Assembly (NCBI RefSeq): GCF_003063355.1
Contig: NZ_NESH01000003.1
Coordinates: forward strand, 1 to 64,000
DNA from: Limnohabitans sp. Bal53
Lineage (GTDB): Bacteria; Pseudomonadota; Gammaproteobacteria; Burkholderiales; Burkholderiaceae_C
Reading direction: 5' to 3'
DNA: 64,000 nucleotides
Within the stretch, counting starts at the first letter, position 1, and every line of letters starts with the position of its first letter. The notes beneath the pieces were generated by a model that was not told where the DNA came from, made no database searches, and saw only the letters and a list, made by a program, of their open reading frames with translations. The translations under genes and the position numbers were made by a program. Positions 8,614 through 17,646 of this stretch are shown here, piece by piece.

Positions 8614-9300
8614 CGCAGAAAGTTTAATACGTTCGCCATGTCCTCGGGTATTTTGGCCATTGTCCCCGCGCATGGCTTCAGTTTGAGGGACTTGAGTGAT
8701 GGGGATGCCTCACAAGGCTTGAAACTGGCCTTGGAAAAAGGCACCAGAGCCGCAATCGGTTTACTCGGTGTGGAGGACGGTTTCATGGGCAACGACAAAG
8801 TGCGCATTGGCTTGCCGAAGGCCTTGAACAAGGGCGCGAGAATGCTCAAAACGCTGGGCATGGGCCAGCAACTCGATGCTTTGACCTTGCAAATGAACCG
8901 CGCCGCAGAACAAGCTGTGCCATTGGCCCAAAAGGCCTTGATGCAGTCAATACAGGCCATGTCGGTGAAAGATGCCAAGACCATTTTGAGGGGTGGCGAT
9001 ACTGCGGTCACACAGTTCTTTGTGGACAAGACACGTGCGCCCTTGAGTGCGCAATTTCTGCCCCAGGTCAAACAGGTTCTGGGGCAATTGGGCGTGGTGG
9101 AGCAGTTCAATGCAGTGGCGGGCAAGTTGTCCGGCATGGGTCTGGTGCCCAAAGACAAGGCATTGTTGGAAAACCACGTCACCGATAAAGCCCTCGATGG
9201 GCTTTATTTCATGATCGGCGAAGAGGAAAAGAAGATCCGCCAAAACCCGGCTGAGGCCGGCAGTGCCTTGCTCAGCAAGGTGTTTGGCGCTTTGCGTTGA
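8602..9300 (+). CDS. DUF4197 family exported protein
   Basis: 232 residues. The ATG at 8602 has GGGAG 7 bp upstream; an ATG at 8638 is a second candidate. The N-terminus (MVLHRRKFNTFAMSSGILAIV) looks like a signal peptide, so the protein is probably periplasmic. The body has GLKLALEKGTRAAIGLLG, a KALNKGARMLKTLG stretch and a C-terminal GLYFMIGEEEKKIRQNP, which I recognise as DUF4197. Its function is unknown. The gene overlaps the start of the divergent TlpA-like gene by 12 bp. Confidence 0.87.
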   Translation: MVLHRRKFNTFAMSSGILAIVPAHGFSLRDLSDGDASQGLKLALEKGTRAAIGLLGVEDGFMGNDKVRIGLPKALNKGARMLKTLGMGQQLDALTLQMNRAAEQAVPLAQKALMQSIQAMSVKDAKTILRGGDTAVTQFFVDKTRAPLSAQFLPQVKQVLGQLGVVEQFNAVAGKLSGMGLVPKDKALLENHVTDKALDGLYFMIGEEEKKIRQNPAEAGSALLSKVFGALR

Positions 9301-9332
9301 ATGTGCCGCGCAGGGGCAAAACGTAAAAGGCT

Positions 9333-10061
9333 TTAGAGCAAAGACAACAAGTGTTGGACCAAGCCATCCGGGTCACTGACCATGGGGTCATGACCGGTGT
9401 GCATCTCCAGCACTTGTGAGCCTGGCAGCCAAGCGCCATCCCAAAACTTGGGGTCTGCCATGCGCAATCGGCTGACGTCGATGGTGCCCAATGGCGGTGT
9501 GGTGCAGTTGATGAATGTGCGCGGTACACGGGCCACGCGTTGGGGATCAAAGTCGAGGACTTGGGTGTAGGGGCCGCCTGGGTGCGGGGTTTGGCGTCTT
9601 TGGACCCAGGCGTGGTCAGCATCACTCAGGCCAAAAACCGACGGGTCAGGCGCAGGAAAGGCGTGCAAGGGATGGGCTTGCGCCGCAGCGATTCGGGCGT
9701 TTCGGGTGACGCTGGCGTGGGTGCTGCTCCAGCTTTCTCCGGGTTTGGGGAGCACCGCATCCAAATAAACCAGGTGGCGCAGCCTTTCGGGCCTGCGGTC
9801 GGCCACGGCGGTGCCCAGCATGCCGGCATACGAGTGCACCACCAGTACCACGTCATCCATCTCTTCGGCGTCCATGGCGGCCATCACGTCGGTGATGTGC
9901 GTTTCAAGATCAATACCCGGCTGCAACAGGTGCGAGCGCTCACCCACGCCTGTCAGGGTGACGGCATGGACGCGGTGACCCGCACCGATGAGGCCCGGCA
10001 CCACACGCTGCCAACACCAGGCCCCATGCCAAGCGCCATGCACCAGCAAAAAGTTAGCCAT
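9333..10061 (-). CDS. Alpha/beta hydrolase
   Basis: 242 residues. LLVHGAWHGAWCW forms the oxyanion region, the nucleophile is Ser77 in VVHSYAGM, and the C-terminal HTGHDPMVSDP supplies the likely catalytic His. It resembles the plant-esterase/pyrethroid-hydrolase branch, but the substrate is unknown. It overlaps the stop of the CoA-transferase gene by one base (TGATG), so the two are cotranscribed and probably coupled. An acyl-CoA or ester catabolic role is inference. Confidence 0.88.
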   Translation of the reverse strand: MANFLLVHGAWHGAWCWQRVVPGLIGAGHRVHAVTLTGVGERSHLLQPGIDLETHITDVMAAMDAEEMDDVVLVVHSYAGMLGTAVADRRPERLRHLVYLDAVLPKPGESWSSTHASVTRNARIAAAQAHPLHAFPAPDPSVFGLSDADHAWVQRRQTPHPGGPYTQVLDFDPQRVARVPRTFINCTTPPLGTIDVSRLRMADPKFWDGAWLPGSQVLEMHTGHDPMVSDPDGLVQHLLSLL

Positions 10062-11305
10062 CAGATGACCCCTTTGCCGCGAAGATGGCCGAGTTGTTCA
10101 GCATTCAAGCCCAGCACTTCGCCCAAGACTTCGGCGGTGTGCTGGCCCAGCATGGGAGGCGGCAAGTCCTGACGCACTGGGGTGCGGCTCATTTTGATCG
10201 GACTGGCCACCAGTTTCAGGTCGGGTTTGATCGGATGCTGCCAATCCTGCACCATGCCACGGGCCTGAATTTGCGGGTCCACAAAGACTTCGCTCAGGGT
10301 GTTGATGGCCCCGCAGGGCACCTTGGCCGCTTCGAGGGCCGCCAACCAGTCGGCTTTGGTGCGGGTTTTGAGGATGCCCTCCAGCAAGGGCACCAAAGTG
10401 TCGCGGTGGCGAACACGTTGGGTGTTTTGCGCGTAGCGCGGGTCTTGCGCCAGTTCGGGGCAGCCGGCGACGGTACAAAACTTGACAAACTGACCGTCGT
10501 TGCCCACGGCCAAAATCAAGTGGTCGCGGCTGCCAGGGGCAGCGCCCGGTGGGGCCATGACCTCGAACACCTGGTAGGGCACGATGTTTTGGTGCGCGTT
10601 GCCAGCGCGGCCCGGCGTTTTGCCGCTGACCAGGTAATTGGAGCCCAAATTGGCCAGCATCGCGACTTGCGTGTCCAGCAAGGCCATGTCGACCTGCTGG
10701 CCTTCACCCGTGCGCTCGGCGTGGCGCAGGGCCGCCAAAATCGCCACGGTGGCGTACATGCCGGTGAACAGGTCGGCCACCGCCACGCCCACTTTTTGGG
10801 GGCCGCCACCCAAGTCGTCGCGCTCACCGGTCACGCTCATCAGGCCGCCGATGCCTTGCACGGCATAGTCGTAACCCGCTCGCTCACGGTAAGGGCCGGT
10901 TTGGCCAAAGCCGGTCACGCTGCAATAGACCAGCTTGGGGTTCAGGGCGATCAGGCTGGCGTAGTCCAAGCCGTAACGGGCCATGTCGCCGACCTTGAAG
11001 TTCTCCACAAACACATCGCAGTGGCGAACCAGTTCGCGGATCAATGCTTGGCCCTCGGGCTGGGCGATGTCGCACGTCACCGATCGCTTGTTGCGGTTGG
11101 CGCCCAGATAGTAAGCGGCCTCAGCGCTGTCTTGGCCTTGGGCGTCTTTCAAAAAGGGTGGCCCCCAGGTGCGGGTGTCGTCGCCTGTGCCAGGGCGTTC
11201 GATCTTGATGACATCGGCCCCCAGATCGGCCAAGGTCTGGGTACACCAGGGGCCCGCCAGAACGCGGGAGAGGTCGAGAACGCGGATGCCGTCGAGTGAA
11301 TTCAT
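10061..11305 (-). CDS. CaiB/BaiF family CoA-transferase
   Basis: 414 residues from the ATG at 11305 (MNSLDGIRVLDLSRVLAGPW). Family III CoA-transferases move CoA between carboxylic acids with a catalytic Asp. The typical opening, the ADVIKIERPGTGDDTR block, NRNKRSVTCD, and FVENFKVGDMARYGLDY are all present. The length and full domain suggest an active enzyme. It heads a two-gene unit with the hydrolase. The acyl group cannot be assigned from sequence. Confidence 0.93.
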   Translation of the reverse strand: MNSLDGIRVLDLSRVLAGPWCTQTLADLGADVIKIERPGTGDDTRTWGPPFLKDAQGQDSAEAAYYLGANRNKRSVTCDIAQPEGQALIRELVRHCDVFVENFKVGDMARYGLDYASLIALNPKLVYCSVTGFGQTGPYRERAGYDYAVQGIGGLMSVTGERDDLGGGPQKVGVAVADLFTGMYATVAILAALRHAERTGEGQQVDMALLDTQVAMLANLGSNYLVSGKTPGRAGNAHQNIVPYQVFEVMAPPGAAPGSRDHLILAVGNDGQFVKFCTVAGCPELAQDPRYAQNTQRVRHRDTLVPLLEGILKTRTKADWLAALEAAKVPCGAINTLSEVFVDPQIQARGMVQDWQHPIKPDLKLVASPIKMSRTPVRQDLPPPMLGQHTAEVLGEVLGLNAEQLGHLRGKGVI

Positions 11306-11358
11306 GGAGCACATTGTCGCCAAAACCCAATGCGTCCGCTGATCAGGATAATCACCCC

Positions 11359-11907
11359 ATGCGAATCCATTCTTCGGCCTTGGTGGCCTGTCTTTTCGGG
11401 GCCCTGACTTTGAGCGCTTGCAGCCCTGCCCAAAACTGGCGCGATGTCGCTTTTGAGGGCACTGCCCTCAAAGCGCAATTGCCCTGCAAACCCGACCGCA
11501 CCACCCGCAGCGTGCCCATGGGGGGCGTACCTGTGGACTTGCAAGTGGTCGGATGCGAAAGCGGCTCGGCCATCGTGGCGGTGATGAGTGCGGCCTTGCC
11601 TGCCGGCTCTGATGCCAGCGCGGTCATGGCCGCTTGGCAAAAGGCCACCTTGGACAATGCCCGTGTGGCTCAGCCCTTGGCGGCCGGGCAGCAGCAGGCT
11701 TGGCCGCGACCGGGCCAGTTGCCCTTGGCGACGGCTGTGCGGGTGCAAGCCCCGGGCCTGCGGGCCAGCGGCGAGCCGGTGAACATGGACGCCGTGTGGG
11801 GTGCTGTGGCCGAAGGTGAGCGGGTGCGGCTGGTCCATGCCGTGGTCTACGACGACAAAATCACGGCGCAATTGGCCAGCACGTTGTTTGAAAGCATCCG
11901 ACCATGA
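11359..11907 (+). CDS. Small exported lipoprotein, unknown function
   Basis: 182 residues from the ATG at 11359. A signal peptide ends in the lipobox LSAC at about residues 18-21. The mature part contains an FEGTALKAQLPCKPDRTTR segment and two further Cys. I do not recognise a named domain. There is no clear ribosome binding site, and a GATAAT box ends 6 bp before the ATG, so the transcript may be leaderless. It overlaps the MFS gene by 4 bp. Confidence 0.75.
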   Translation: MRIHSSALVACLFGALTLSACSPAQNWRDVAFEGTALKAQLPCKPDRTTRSVPMGGVPVDLQVVGCESGSAIVAVMSAALPAGSDASAVMAAWQKATLDNARVAQPLAAGQQQAWPRPGQLPLATAVRVQAPGLRASGEPVNMDAVWGAVAEGERVRLVHAVVYDDKITAQLASTLFESIRP

Positions 11908-13181
11908 GCTCCACCTTGAGCGGCAACACCTTGGCGCATCCTGACCACTTGCCGCGCCGCATGGCGGTGGTGGTGTTTTTGGCTTTTGCGCTGGCCTATT
12001 TCTTCTCGGCCCTGGTGCGGGCCATCACCGCCACCTTGTCGCCCACCCTGACCACCGAATTCAGCTTGAGTGCGCAAGACCTCGGCCTGCTGGCAGGGGG
12101 GTACTTTTTAGGCTTTTCGCTGACGCAGCTGCCTTTGGGGCGCTGGTTGGACCAGCACGGTCCGAAAAAAGTCATCCTGGCTTTTTTGAGTTTTGCGGTG
12201 CTCGGTTGTCTGGCCTTTGCTTGGGCCGACAGTTTTCATGGCCTGCTGGCCGCACGCGTGTTGTGCGGCATGGGCGTGAGCGCTTGCCTCATGGCGCCGC
12301 TGACGGGTTACCGCCGCTGGTTTGATGCCAGCACCCAACTGCGAACCAACTCCTGGATGCTGATGACCGGCTCTTTGGGCATGCTGGCGGCCACCTTGCC
12401 GGTGCAATGGCTCATGCCCATCTGGGGCTGGCGCGCCCTGTTTGTGATGTTGGGCGTGATGATCGCCATCGCGATGCTCTTGATTGCTCTGTTGGTGCCG
12501 GTGTGGAAAACAGCCACGCAGACGGCCGCTGCGGCGCAGACGCCGCCCGACGACGACGGCAGTTACCGCGAGATCTGGCGCAGCGCTTATTTTTGGCGCA
12601 TGATGCCGATCGGCTTTTTCAGCTACGGCGGCATGGTGGCCATCCAGACTTTGTGGGCGGGGCCCTGGATGACGCAGGTGGCGGGCTGGACGGCGGCGGA
12701 GGCTGCATCCGGCCTGTTCCTCATCAACTTGGCCATGTTGGTCACCTTTTGGGTGTGGGGCCTGATCACGCCGGGTCTGGCACGCCGGGGCATTCCGGTC
12801 GAGCGGCTGATTGCCTGGGGCTTGCCCTTGAGTTTCGGGGTCATCGGGGCGCTGGTCTGGATGGGGCCAAGCGTGGGGGCTGGTGCTGCCGTGGGCGTTG
12901 CGCTGTTGTGTGTGACCAGCACCTTTGTGGCGCTGGCCCAACCCGCTGTGGGCATGGCTTTCCCCTCGCATTTGGCCGGTCGTGCCTTGTCGGCCTACAA
13001 CTTGGTGATTTTTGCGGGCATTTTTGTGGTGCAGTGGGGCATCGGCCTGTTGGTCGATGCCGGGCGTGGCTTGGGGCTTGCCAACACGCAGGCATACCAA
13101 GTGGCATTGGCCTGTTTTGGACTGAGTTCGGTCGCATCGTGGGCCTATTTTTTGCTCAAAAAACCAGTCCAGAGTCGATAA
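11904..13181 (+). CDS. Major facilitator superfamily transporter
   Basis: 425 residues with about 12 membrane segments. The loop 2-3 motif appears as LGRWLDQHGPKKV, and FALAYFFSALVRAITATLSPTL begins the first half. The substrate is unknown. It lies between a lipoprotein and three PTS genes on the same strand, with a 12-bp gap to the EIIA gene, so cotranscription is likely. Confidence 0.9.
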   Translation: MSSTLSGNTLAHPDHLPRRMAVVVFLAFALAYFFSALVRAITATLSPTLTTEFSLSAQDLGLLAGGYFLGFSLTQLPLGRWLDQHGPKKVILAFLSFAVLGCLAFAWADSFHGLLAARVLCGMGVSACLMAPLTGYRRWFDASTQLRTNSWMLMTGSLGMLAATLPVQWLMPIWGWRALFVMLGVMIAIAMLLIALLVPVWKTATQTAAAAQTPPDDDGSYREIWRSAYFWRMMPIGFFSYGGMVAIQTLWAGPWMTQVAGWTAAEAASGLFLINLAMLVTFWVWGLITPGLARRGIPVERLIAWGLPLSFGVIGALVWMGPSVGAGAAVGVALLCVTSTFVALAQPAVGMAFPSHLAGRALSAYNLVIFAGIFVVQWGIGLLVDAGRGLGLANTQAYQVALACFGLSSVASWAYFLLKKPVQSR

Positions 13182-13193
13182 TCGGATCCCACC

Positions 13194-13637
13194 ATGATCG
13201 GCATCCTCATCATCGCCCACGCACCGCTTGCCACGGCCTTGCGCGAGTGCGCCCTGCACGTCTTTCCCGATTGCGCTAATGGCGTGCTGGCGCTGGACGT
13301 GTTGCCCCATGACGCGCCTGAAGACAGTCTGGCTCAGGCCCGAGCCGCCATGGCCGCACTGAACACGAGCGATGTACTGCTGCTCAGTGACGTGTTTGGC
13401 GCCACGCCCTGCAACGTGGCCCAGCAGCTCGGTGATGGACTGCACACGCGCTTAGTGGCCGGGGCCAACTTGCCCATGCTGCTGCGCAGCGTGTGCTATC
13501 GCCACGAAAGCCTGGAAGCCTTGGCCGCACGCGCCCATGCAGGCGGCACCCAGGGCGTGATGCCCGTGGGCAGTACCGCCCCCCAAAATCAAACCGGACA
13601 GAGACATGCCCCAAGCCACCGTGACCATCAGCAATAA
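13194..13637 (+). CDS. PTS EIIA component, mannose (EIIA-Man) type
   Basis: 147 residues. The domain starts IGILIIAHAPLATALRE, with the phosphorylatable His near residue 9, and contains LLLSDVFGATPCNVAQQL. It would accept phosphate from HPr. No EIIB, EIIC or EIID gene is nearby, so a regulatory role rather than sugar uptake is likely, as known for PTS proteins of many betaproteobacteria. The last roughly 20 residues are polar and overlap the HPr gene by 32 bp. Confidence 0.92.
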   Translation: MIGILIIAHAPLATALRECALHVFPDCANGVLALDVLPHDAPEDSLAQARAAMAALNTSDVLLLSDVFGATPCNVAQQLGDGLHTRLVAGANLPMLLRSVCYRHESLEALAARAHAGGTQGVMPVGSTAPQNQTGQRHAPSHRDHQQ

Positions 13638-13875
13638 ATTGGGCCTGCACGCCCGCGCTTCGGCCAAATTGACCAAGTTGGCAGGCAGCTTTCCGTGCGA
13701 AGTTTGGATGAGCAAAGGTGAACGCCGGATCAATGCCAAAAGCATCATGGGTGTGATGATGTTGGCGGCCGGACTGGGCAGCGAGGTGATGGTCGAGACC
13801 TTGGGCGAACGCGAGGCAGAGGCCTTGACGGCCCTATTGGTGCTGATCAACGACAAGTTTGGCGAAGGCGAATAA
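13606..13875 (+). CDS. ptsH: Phosphocarrier protein HPr
   Basis: 89 residues. The active His15 sits in NKLGLHARASAKL and the regulatory Ser46 in INAKSIMGVMML; both are kept, so EI-dependent phosphorylation and HPr-kinase control are both possible. It starts inside the end of the EIIA gene and lies 3 bp before ptsI. Confidence 0.96.
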   Translation: MPQATVTISNKLGLHARASAKLTKLAGSFPCEVWMSKGERRINAKSIMGVMMLAAGLGSEVMVETLGEREAEALTALLVLINDKFGEGE

Positions 13876-13878
13876 GCC

Positions 13879-15627
13879 ATGACCTTCAGCATCCATGGCT
13901 TGGCGGTTGCGCGTGGCATCGCCATCGGGCGTGCCGTTCTGGTGGCCTCCAGCCGCGTCGATGTCGCGCACTACTTCGTCAAGCCCGACCAAGTCACCAG
14001 CGAGATTCAACGCTTGCGCGTGGCCCGCGAAGCGGTGGTCGACGAGCTGCAGCGCCTGCAAAAAGACATGCCCAAGGACGCCCCCCACGAGTTGGCGGCT
14101 TTGCTGGATGTGCACCTGATGCTGCTGCAAGACGAGGAACTGACCTCAGGGGTGGTGCACTGGATCAAGACACGCCTGTACAACGCCGAGTGGGCGTTGA
14201 CCAGTCAACTCGACATCATCGTGCGCCAGTTCGAGGAAATGGAAGACCCTTACTTGCGCGAACGCAAGGCCGACATGGAGCAAGTGGGCGAGCGGGTGCT
14301 GCACTGCCTCAAGGGCACCGGAACCTTGGTGGCGCAAGCCAAGCGGCCCCAAAGACCTCAACAAGAGTTGCAATTGGGCGATACCGATGTGCCCTTGGTG
14401 CTGGTGGCGCATGACCTGTCGCCCGCCGACATGCTGCAGTTCAAACAAAGCGTGTTCACCGGCTTTGTGACCGATGTCGGCGGCAAGACCTCGCACACAG
14501 CCATCGTGGCGCGCAGCCTCGACATTCCTGCGGTGGTGGGTGCGCGCACTGCCAGCCAGCTGGTCAAACAAGACGATTGGGTCATCATCGATGGTGATGC
14601 GGGCGTGGTCATCGTGGACCCTTCGCCCATCATCCTGGCCGATTACGGGTTCAAACAGCGTCAGGGCGACCTGGAGCGCGAGCGCCTGGCGCGTTTGCGC
14701 CACACCCCGTCTGTCACGCTCGACGGTCAAAAAATCGAGCTGCTGGCCAATATTGAAATGCCCGAAGACACCGCAGCAGCCCTCACCGCTGGTGCGGTCG
14801 GCGTGGGTTTGTTCCGCAGTGAATTCCTGTTCATGGGCCGCCAAGGCCATTTGCCTGACGAAGAAGAGCAGTACCAGGCCTACCGCCGTGCGGTGGATGG
14901 CATGAACGGTTTGCCCGTGACCATCCGTACGGTGGATGTGGGGGCCGACAAGCCGCTCGATGAAACCCGTCACGAAGCTTCACACCTGAACCCAGCCCTG
15001 GGTTTGCGTGCCATCCGCTGGTGCTTGGCCGATCCGGCCATGTTCCTCACGCAGCTGCGCGCCATCTTGCGCGCTGCTGCCCATGGGCAGGTGAATTTGC
15101 TGATTCCCATGCTGGCCCACGGCAGCGAAATACGCCAAACATTGGCCTTGGTCGATCAGGCCCGACAGGAGTTGGATCGGCGCGGACAGGTTCACGGCCC
15201 GGTCCGGTTGGGCGCGATGATCGAAATCCCGGCGGCCGCTTTGTCTTTGCGCCTGTTCCTCAAGCACTTTGACTTCTTGTCCATTGGCACCAACGACCTG
15301 ATCCAGTACACCTTGGCGATTGACCGGGCCGATGAGTCGGTCGCCCATCTTTACGACCCGCTGCACCCGGCCGTGCTGCGCCTGATCGCCGACACCATTG
15401 CCGAGTGCCAGCGCCAGGGCAAGAGTGTGTCGGTGTGCGGCGAAATGGCAGGCGATGTGGCCATGACCCGTTTGCTGCTGGGCTTGGGCCTGCGCAGCTT
15501 TTCCATGCACCCCTCGCAAATTCTGGCGGTCAAGCAACAGGTGCTGCGCTCGGACAGCAGCAAACTTGCCCCTTGGGCTGCACAGGTGCTGGACAGCGAA
15601 GAACCGGCCGCTTGCCTGAACCCTTAA
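13879..15627 (+). CDS. ptsI: PTS enzyme I (phosphoenolpyruvate-protein phosphotransferase)
   Basis: 582 residues, full length. It phosphorylates HPr using PEP. The phospho-His is His206 in GGKTSHTAIVARSLDIPAVVG. The PEP-binding part has GVGLFRSEFLFMGR, TVDVGADKPL and FLSIGTNDLIQYTLAIDR, and the Cys in SVCGEMAGD is kept. With EIIA and HPr it completes the soluble phosphorelay. Confidence 0.97.
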   Translation: MTFSIHGLAVARGIAIGRAVLVASSRVDVAHYFVKPDQVTSEIQRLRVAREAVVDELQRLQKDMPKDAPHELAALLDVHLMLLQDEELTSGVVHWIKTRLYNAEWALTSQLDIIVRQFEEMEDPYLRERKADMEQVGERVLHCLKGTGTLVAQAKRPQRPQQELQLGDTDVPLVLVAHDLSPADMLQFKQSVFTGFVTDVGGKTSHTAIVARSLDIPAVVGARTASQLVKQDDWVIIDGDAGVVIVDPSPIILADYGFKQRQGDLERERLARLRHTPSVTLDGQKIELLANIEMPEDTAAALTAGAVGVGLFRSEFLFMGRQGHLPDEEEQYQAYRRAVDGMNGLPVTIRTVDVGADKPLDETRHEASHLNPALGLRAIRWCLADPAMFLTQLRAILRAAAHGQVNLLIPMLAHGSEIRQTLALVDQARQELDRRGQVHGPVRLGAMIEIPAAALSLRLFLKHFDFLSIGTNDLIQYTLAIDRADESVAHLYDPLHPAVLRLIADTIAECQRQGKSVSVCGEMAGDVAMTRLLLGLGLRSFSMHPSQILAVKQQVLRSDSSKLAPWAAQVLDSEEPAACLNP

Positions 15628-15640
15628 GTCGGCTGCGGGA

Positions 15641-15663
15641 CACCGGGCAGGGCCTGCCCGGTG
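15641..15663. other. Hairpin between convergent ptsI and yghU
   Basis: A perfect 10-bp GC-rich stem (15641-15650 with 15654-15663) with a 3-nt loop lies between two converging stop codons 42 bp apart. Neither side has a clear T-run, so if it stops transcription it does so weakly. Confidence 0.45.
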
Positions 15664-15669
15664 GCGGTT

Positions 15670-16554
15670 TCACTGGGCTTTGATTTTGTCTTGCGTGCGG
15701 GTGTCGAAATCGCTCGGGTCATGGCGTTCGTGCAGCTGAGACTCGGGCGCACCCATCACTCGGTTGACCATGCGCCCTCGTTTCACAGCAGGGCGTTGTG
15801 CCAGCTCTTCTGCCCAGCGCTGAACATGGGCGTATTCCTGAACCTGCAAGAATTCGCCGGCTTCATACAGGAGACCTTTGGCCAAGGCGCCATACCAAGG
15901 CCAGATGGCGATGTCGGCGATCGTGTAGTCGTCGCCTGAGATGAACCGGTTCTCGGACAAGCGGCGGTCCAGCACATCCATCTCGCGCTTGACCTCCATG
16001 GCAAAACGGTCAATGGCGTATTCGATCTTGAATGGGGCGTAGGCATAAAAATGTCCGAAACCACCGCCCAAATAAGGGGCGCTGCCCATTTGCCAAAACA
16101 GCCATGACAAGCACTCGGCACGTTTTGCTGGATCGGTGGGGACCAAAGCGCCAAATTTTTCGGCCAGGTACAGCAAGATGGCGCCTGACTCGAACACCCG
16201 CACGGGCTGTTCGCCACTGCAATCGAGCAGTGCTGGAATCTTGGAGTTGGGGTTCACGCCCACAAAGCCGCTGCTGAATTGTTGACCCTCGTGGATGCGG
16301 ATCAACCAGGCATCGTATTCGGCGCCCGCATGTCCCAGGGCCAACAATTCTTCGAGCATGACGGTGACCTTGACGCCGTTGGGCGTGCCCAGCGAATACA
16401 GCTGCAAGGGGTGTTTGCCGCGCGGCAAGTCTTGTTCGTGTGTGGCCCCCGAGATGGGGCGATTGATGTTGGCAAATTGTCCGCCATTGGCCTTGTTCCA
16501 AGTCCAGACTTTGGGGGGCGTGTAGACGGTGGTGTCAGCGGTGTTGTCGGTCAT
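15670..16554 (-). CDS. yghU: Glutathione S-transferase family, YghU type
   Basis: 294 residues, the YghU length. The family has glutathione-dependent disulfide-bond reductase activity. Typical are TPPKVWTWNKANGGQFANINRP at the N-terminus, then a thioredoxin-like domain (YSLGTPNGVKVTVMLEELL) and a helical GST domain (LSWLFWQMGSAPYLGGGFGHFYAYAP). It is converged on by ptsI and follows lipA in the same direction. Confidence 0.92.
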   Translation of the reverse strand: MTDNTADTTVYTPPKVWTWNKANGGQFANINRPISGATHEQDLPRGKHPLQLYSLGTPNGVKVTVMLEELLALGHAGAEYDAWLIRIHEGQQFSSGFVGVNPNSKIPALLDCSGEQPVRVFESGAILLYLAEKFGALVPTDPAKRAECLSWLFWQMGSAPYLGGGFGHFYAYAPFKIEYAIDRFAMEVKREMDVLDRRLSENRFISGDDYTIADIAIWPWYGALAKGLLYEAGEFLQVQEYAHVQRWAEELAQRPAVKRGRMVNRVMGAPESQLHERHDPSDFDTRTQDKIKAQ

Positions 16555-16591
16555 GGGGGGCCTTGGATGAAGTCGGGTGGGCGAGGGCGGG

Positions 16592-17602
16592 TCAGGATTT
16601 TTCTGCCAAGCTCAGATTTGCCGAATGCGCTTGCTGGTCGGCGTGGTAGCTGGATCTGACCATCGCGCCCACTGCAGCGTGGCTGAATCCCATTTCGTAG
16701 GCCTTGGCCTCGAACATTTTGAAGGTGTCGGGGTGCACGTAGCGACGCACCGGCAGGTGGCTGTTGCTGGGGGCGAGGTACTGCCCAATGGTCAGCATCT
16801 CGATGTTGTGCGCACGCATGTCGCGCATGACTTCGAGGATTTCTTCGTCGGTCTCGCCTAAGCCGACCATCAGGCCGCTCTTGGTTGGGACATTCGGGAA
16901 CAGTGCCTTGAATTTTTTCAGCAGGTTCAGCGAGAACTGGTAATCGGAGCCGGGGCGGGCTTCTTTGTACAAGCGCGGCACGGTTTCCATGTTGTGGTTC
17001 ATCACATCGGGCGGCGCGGCCTTCAGGATCTCGAGGGCGCGGTCGTCGCGGCCGCGGAAGTCGGGCACCAGCACTTCGATTTGGGTGGTGGGCGAGAGCT
17101 CACGGGTTTTGCGGATGCATTCCACAAAGTGTCCAGCGCCGCCGTCGCGCAGGTCATCGCGGTCCACACTGGTAATCACCACGTATTGCAGTTTGAGCTG
17201 CGAAATGGTCATGGCCAGGTTGTCGGGTTCGTTCACATCCAGGGGGTCGGGGCGGCCGTGGCCTACATCGCAAAACGGGCAGCGCCGTGTGCATTTGTCG
17301 CCCATGATCATGAAGGTGGCCGTGCCCTTACCAAAGCATTCGCCGATGTTGGGGCAACTGGCCTCTTCGCAGACGGTCACCAGTTTGTTGGCGCGCAGCA
17401 CGTCTTTGATTTCGTAAAAACGGGTGGTGGGCGAGCCCGCTTTGACGCGGATCCAATCGGGCTTTTTCAGCACCTCGGCCTGCTCCACCTTGACCGGGAT
17501 GCGCGAGAGTTTGGCTGCGGCCTTTTGTTTGGCCATGGGGTCGTAGTTTTCAACGCTTTGCGCTTCGCGCACCACGGAGCGTTCGGTGGGGGTGTTGCTC
17601 AT
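16592..17602 (-). CDS. lipA: Lipoyl synthase
   Basis: 336 residues from the ATG at 17602 ([13 protein letters not shown]). A radical-SAM enzyme that inserts sulfurs into protein-bound octanoyl groups. Both iron-sulfur motifs are present: [12 protein letters not shown] for the auxiliary cluster and [11 protein letters not shown] for the SAM cluster. The C-terminal Ser motif is seen in [14 protein letters not shown] at 17650 overlapping the lipB stop is an alternative start, but the conserved N-terminus favours 17602. Confidence 0.96.
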   Translation of the reverse strand: MSNTPTERSVVREAQSVENYDPMAKQKAAAKLSRIPVKVEQAEVLKKPDWIRVKAGSPTTRFYEIKDVLRANKLVTVCEEASCPNIGECFGKGTATFMIMGDKCTRRCPFCDVGHGRPDPLDVNEPDNLAMTISQLKLQYVVITSVDRDDLRDGGAGHFVECIRKTRELSPTTQIEVLVPDFRGRDDRALEILKAAPPDVMNHNMETVPRLYKEARPGSDYQFSLNLLKKFKALFPNVPTKSGLMVGLGETDEEILEVMRDMRAHNIEMLTIGQYLAPSNSHLPVRRYVHPDTFKMFEAKAYEMGFSHAAVGAMVRSSYHADQQAHSANLSLAEKS

Positions 17603-17646
17603 CGGATTCTTTCGGTCGCCGTTCGGCGGCAGGTCAAAGGGGCGTT

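Noticed and set aside
10085..11299. 404-codon plus-strand open frame opposite the CoA-transferase
   Set aside because: Antisense shadow of a full-length CaiB/BaiF enzyme; no ribosome binding site or family features.
12108..13445. 445-codon minus-strand open frame opposite the MFS and EIIA genes
   Set aside because: His/Gln/Arg-rich composition typical of an antisense shadow; the plus-strand genes are clear homologues.
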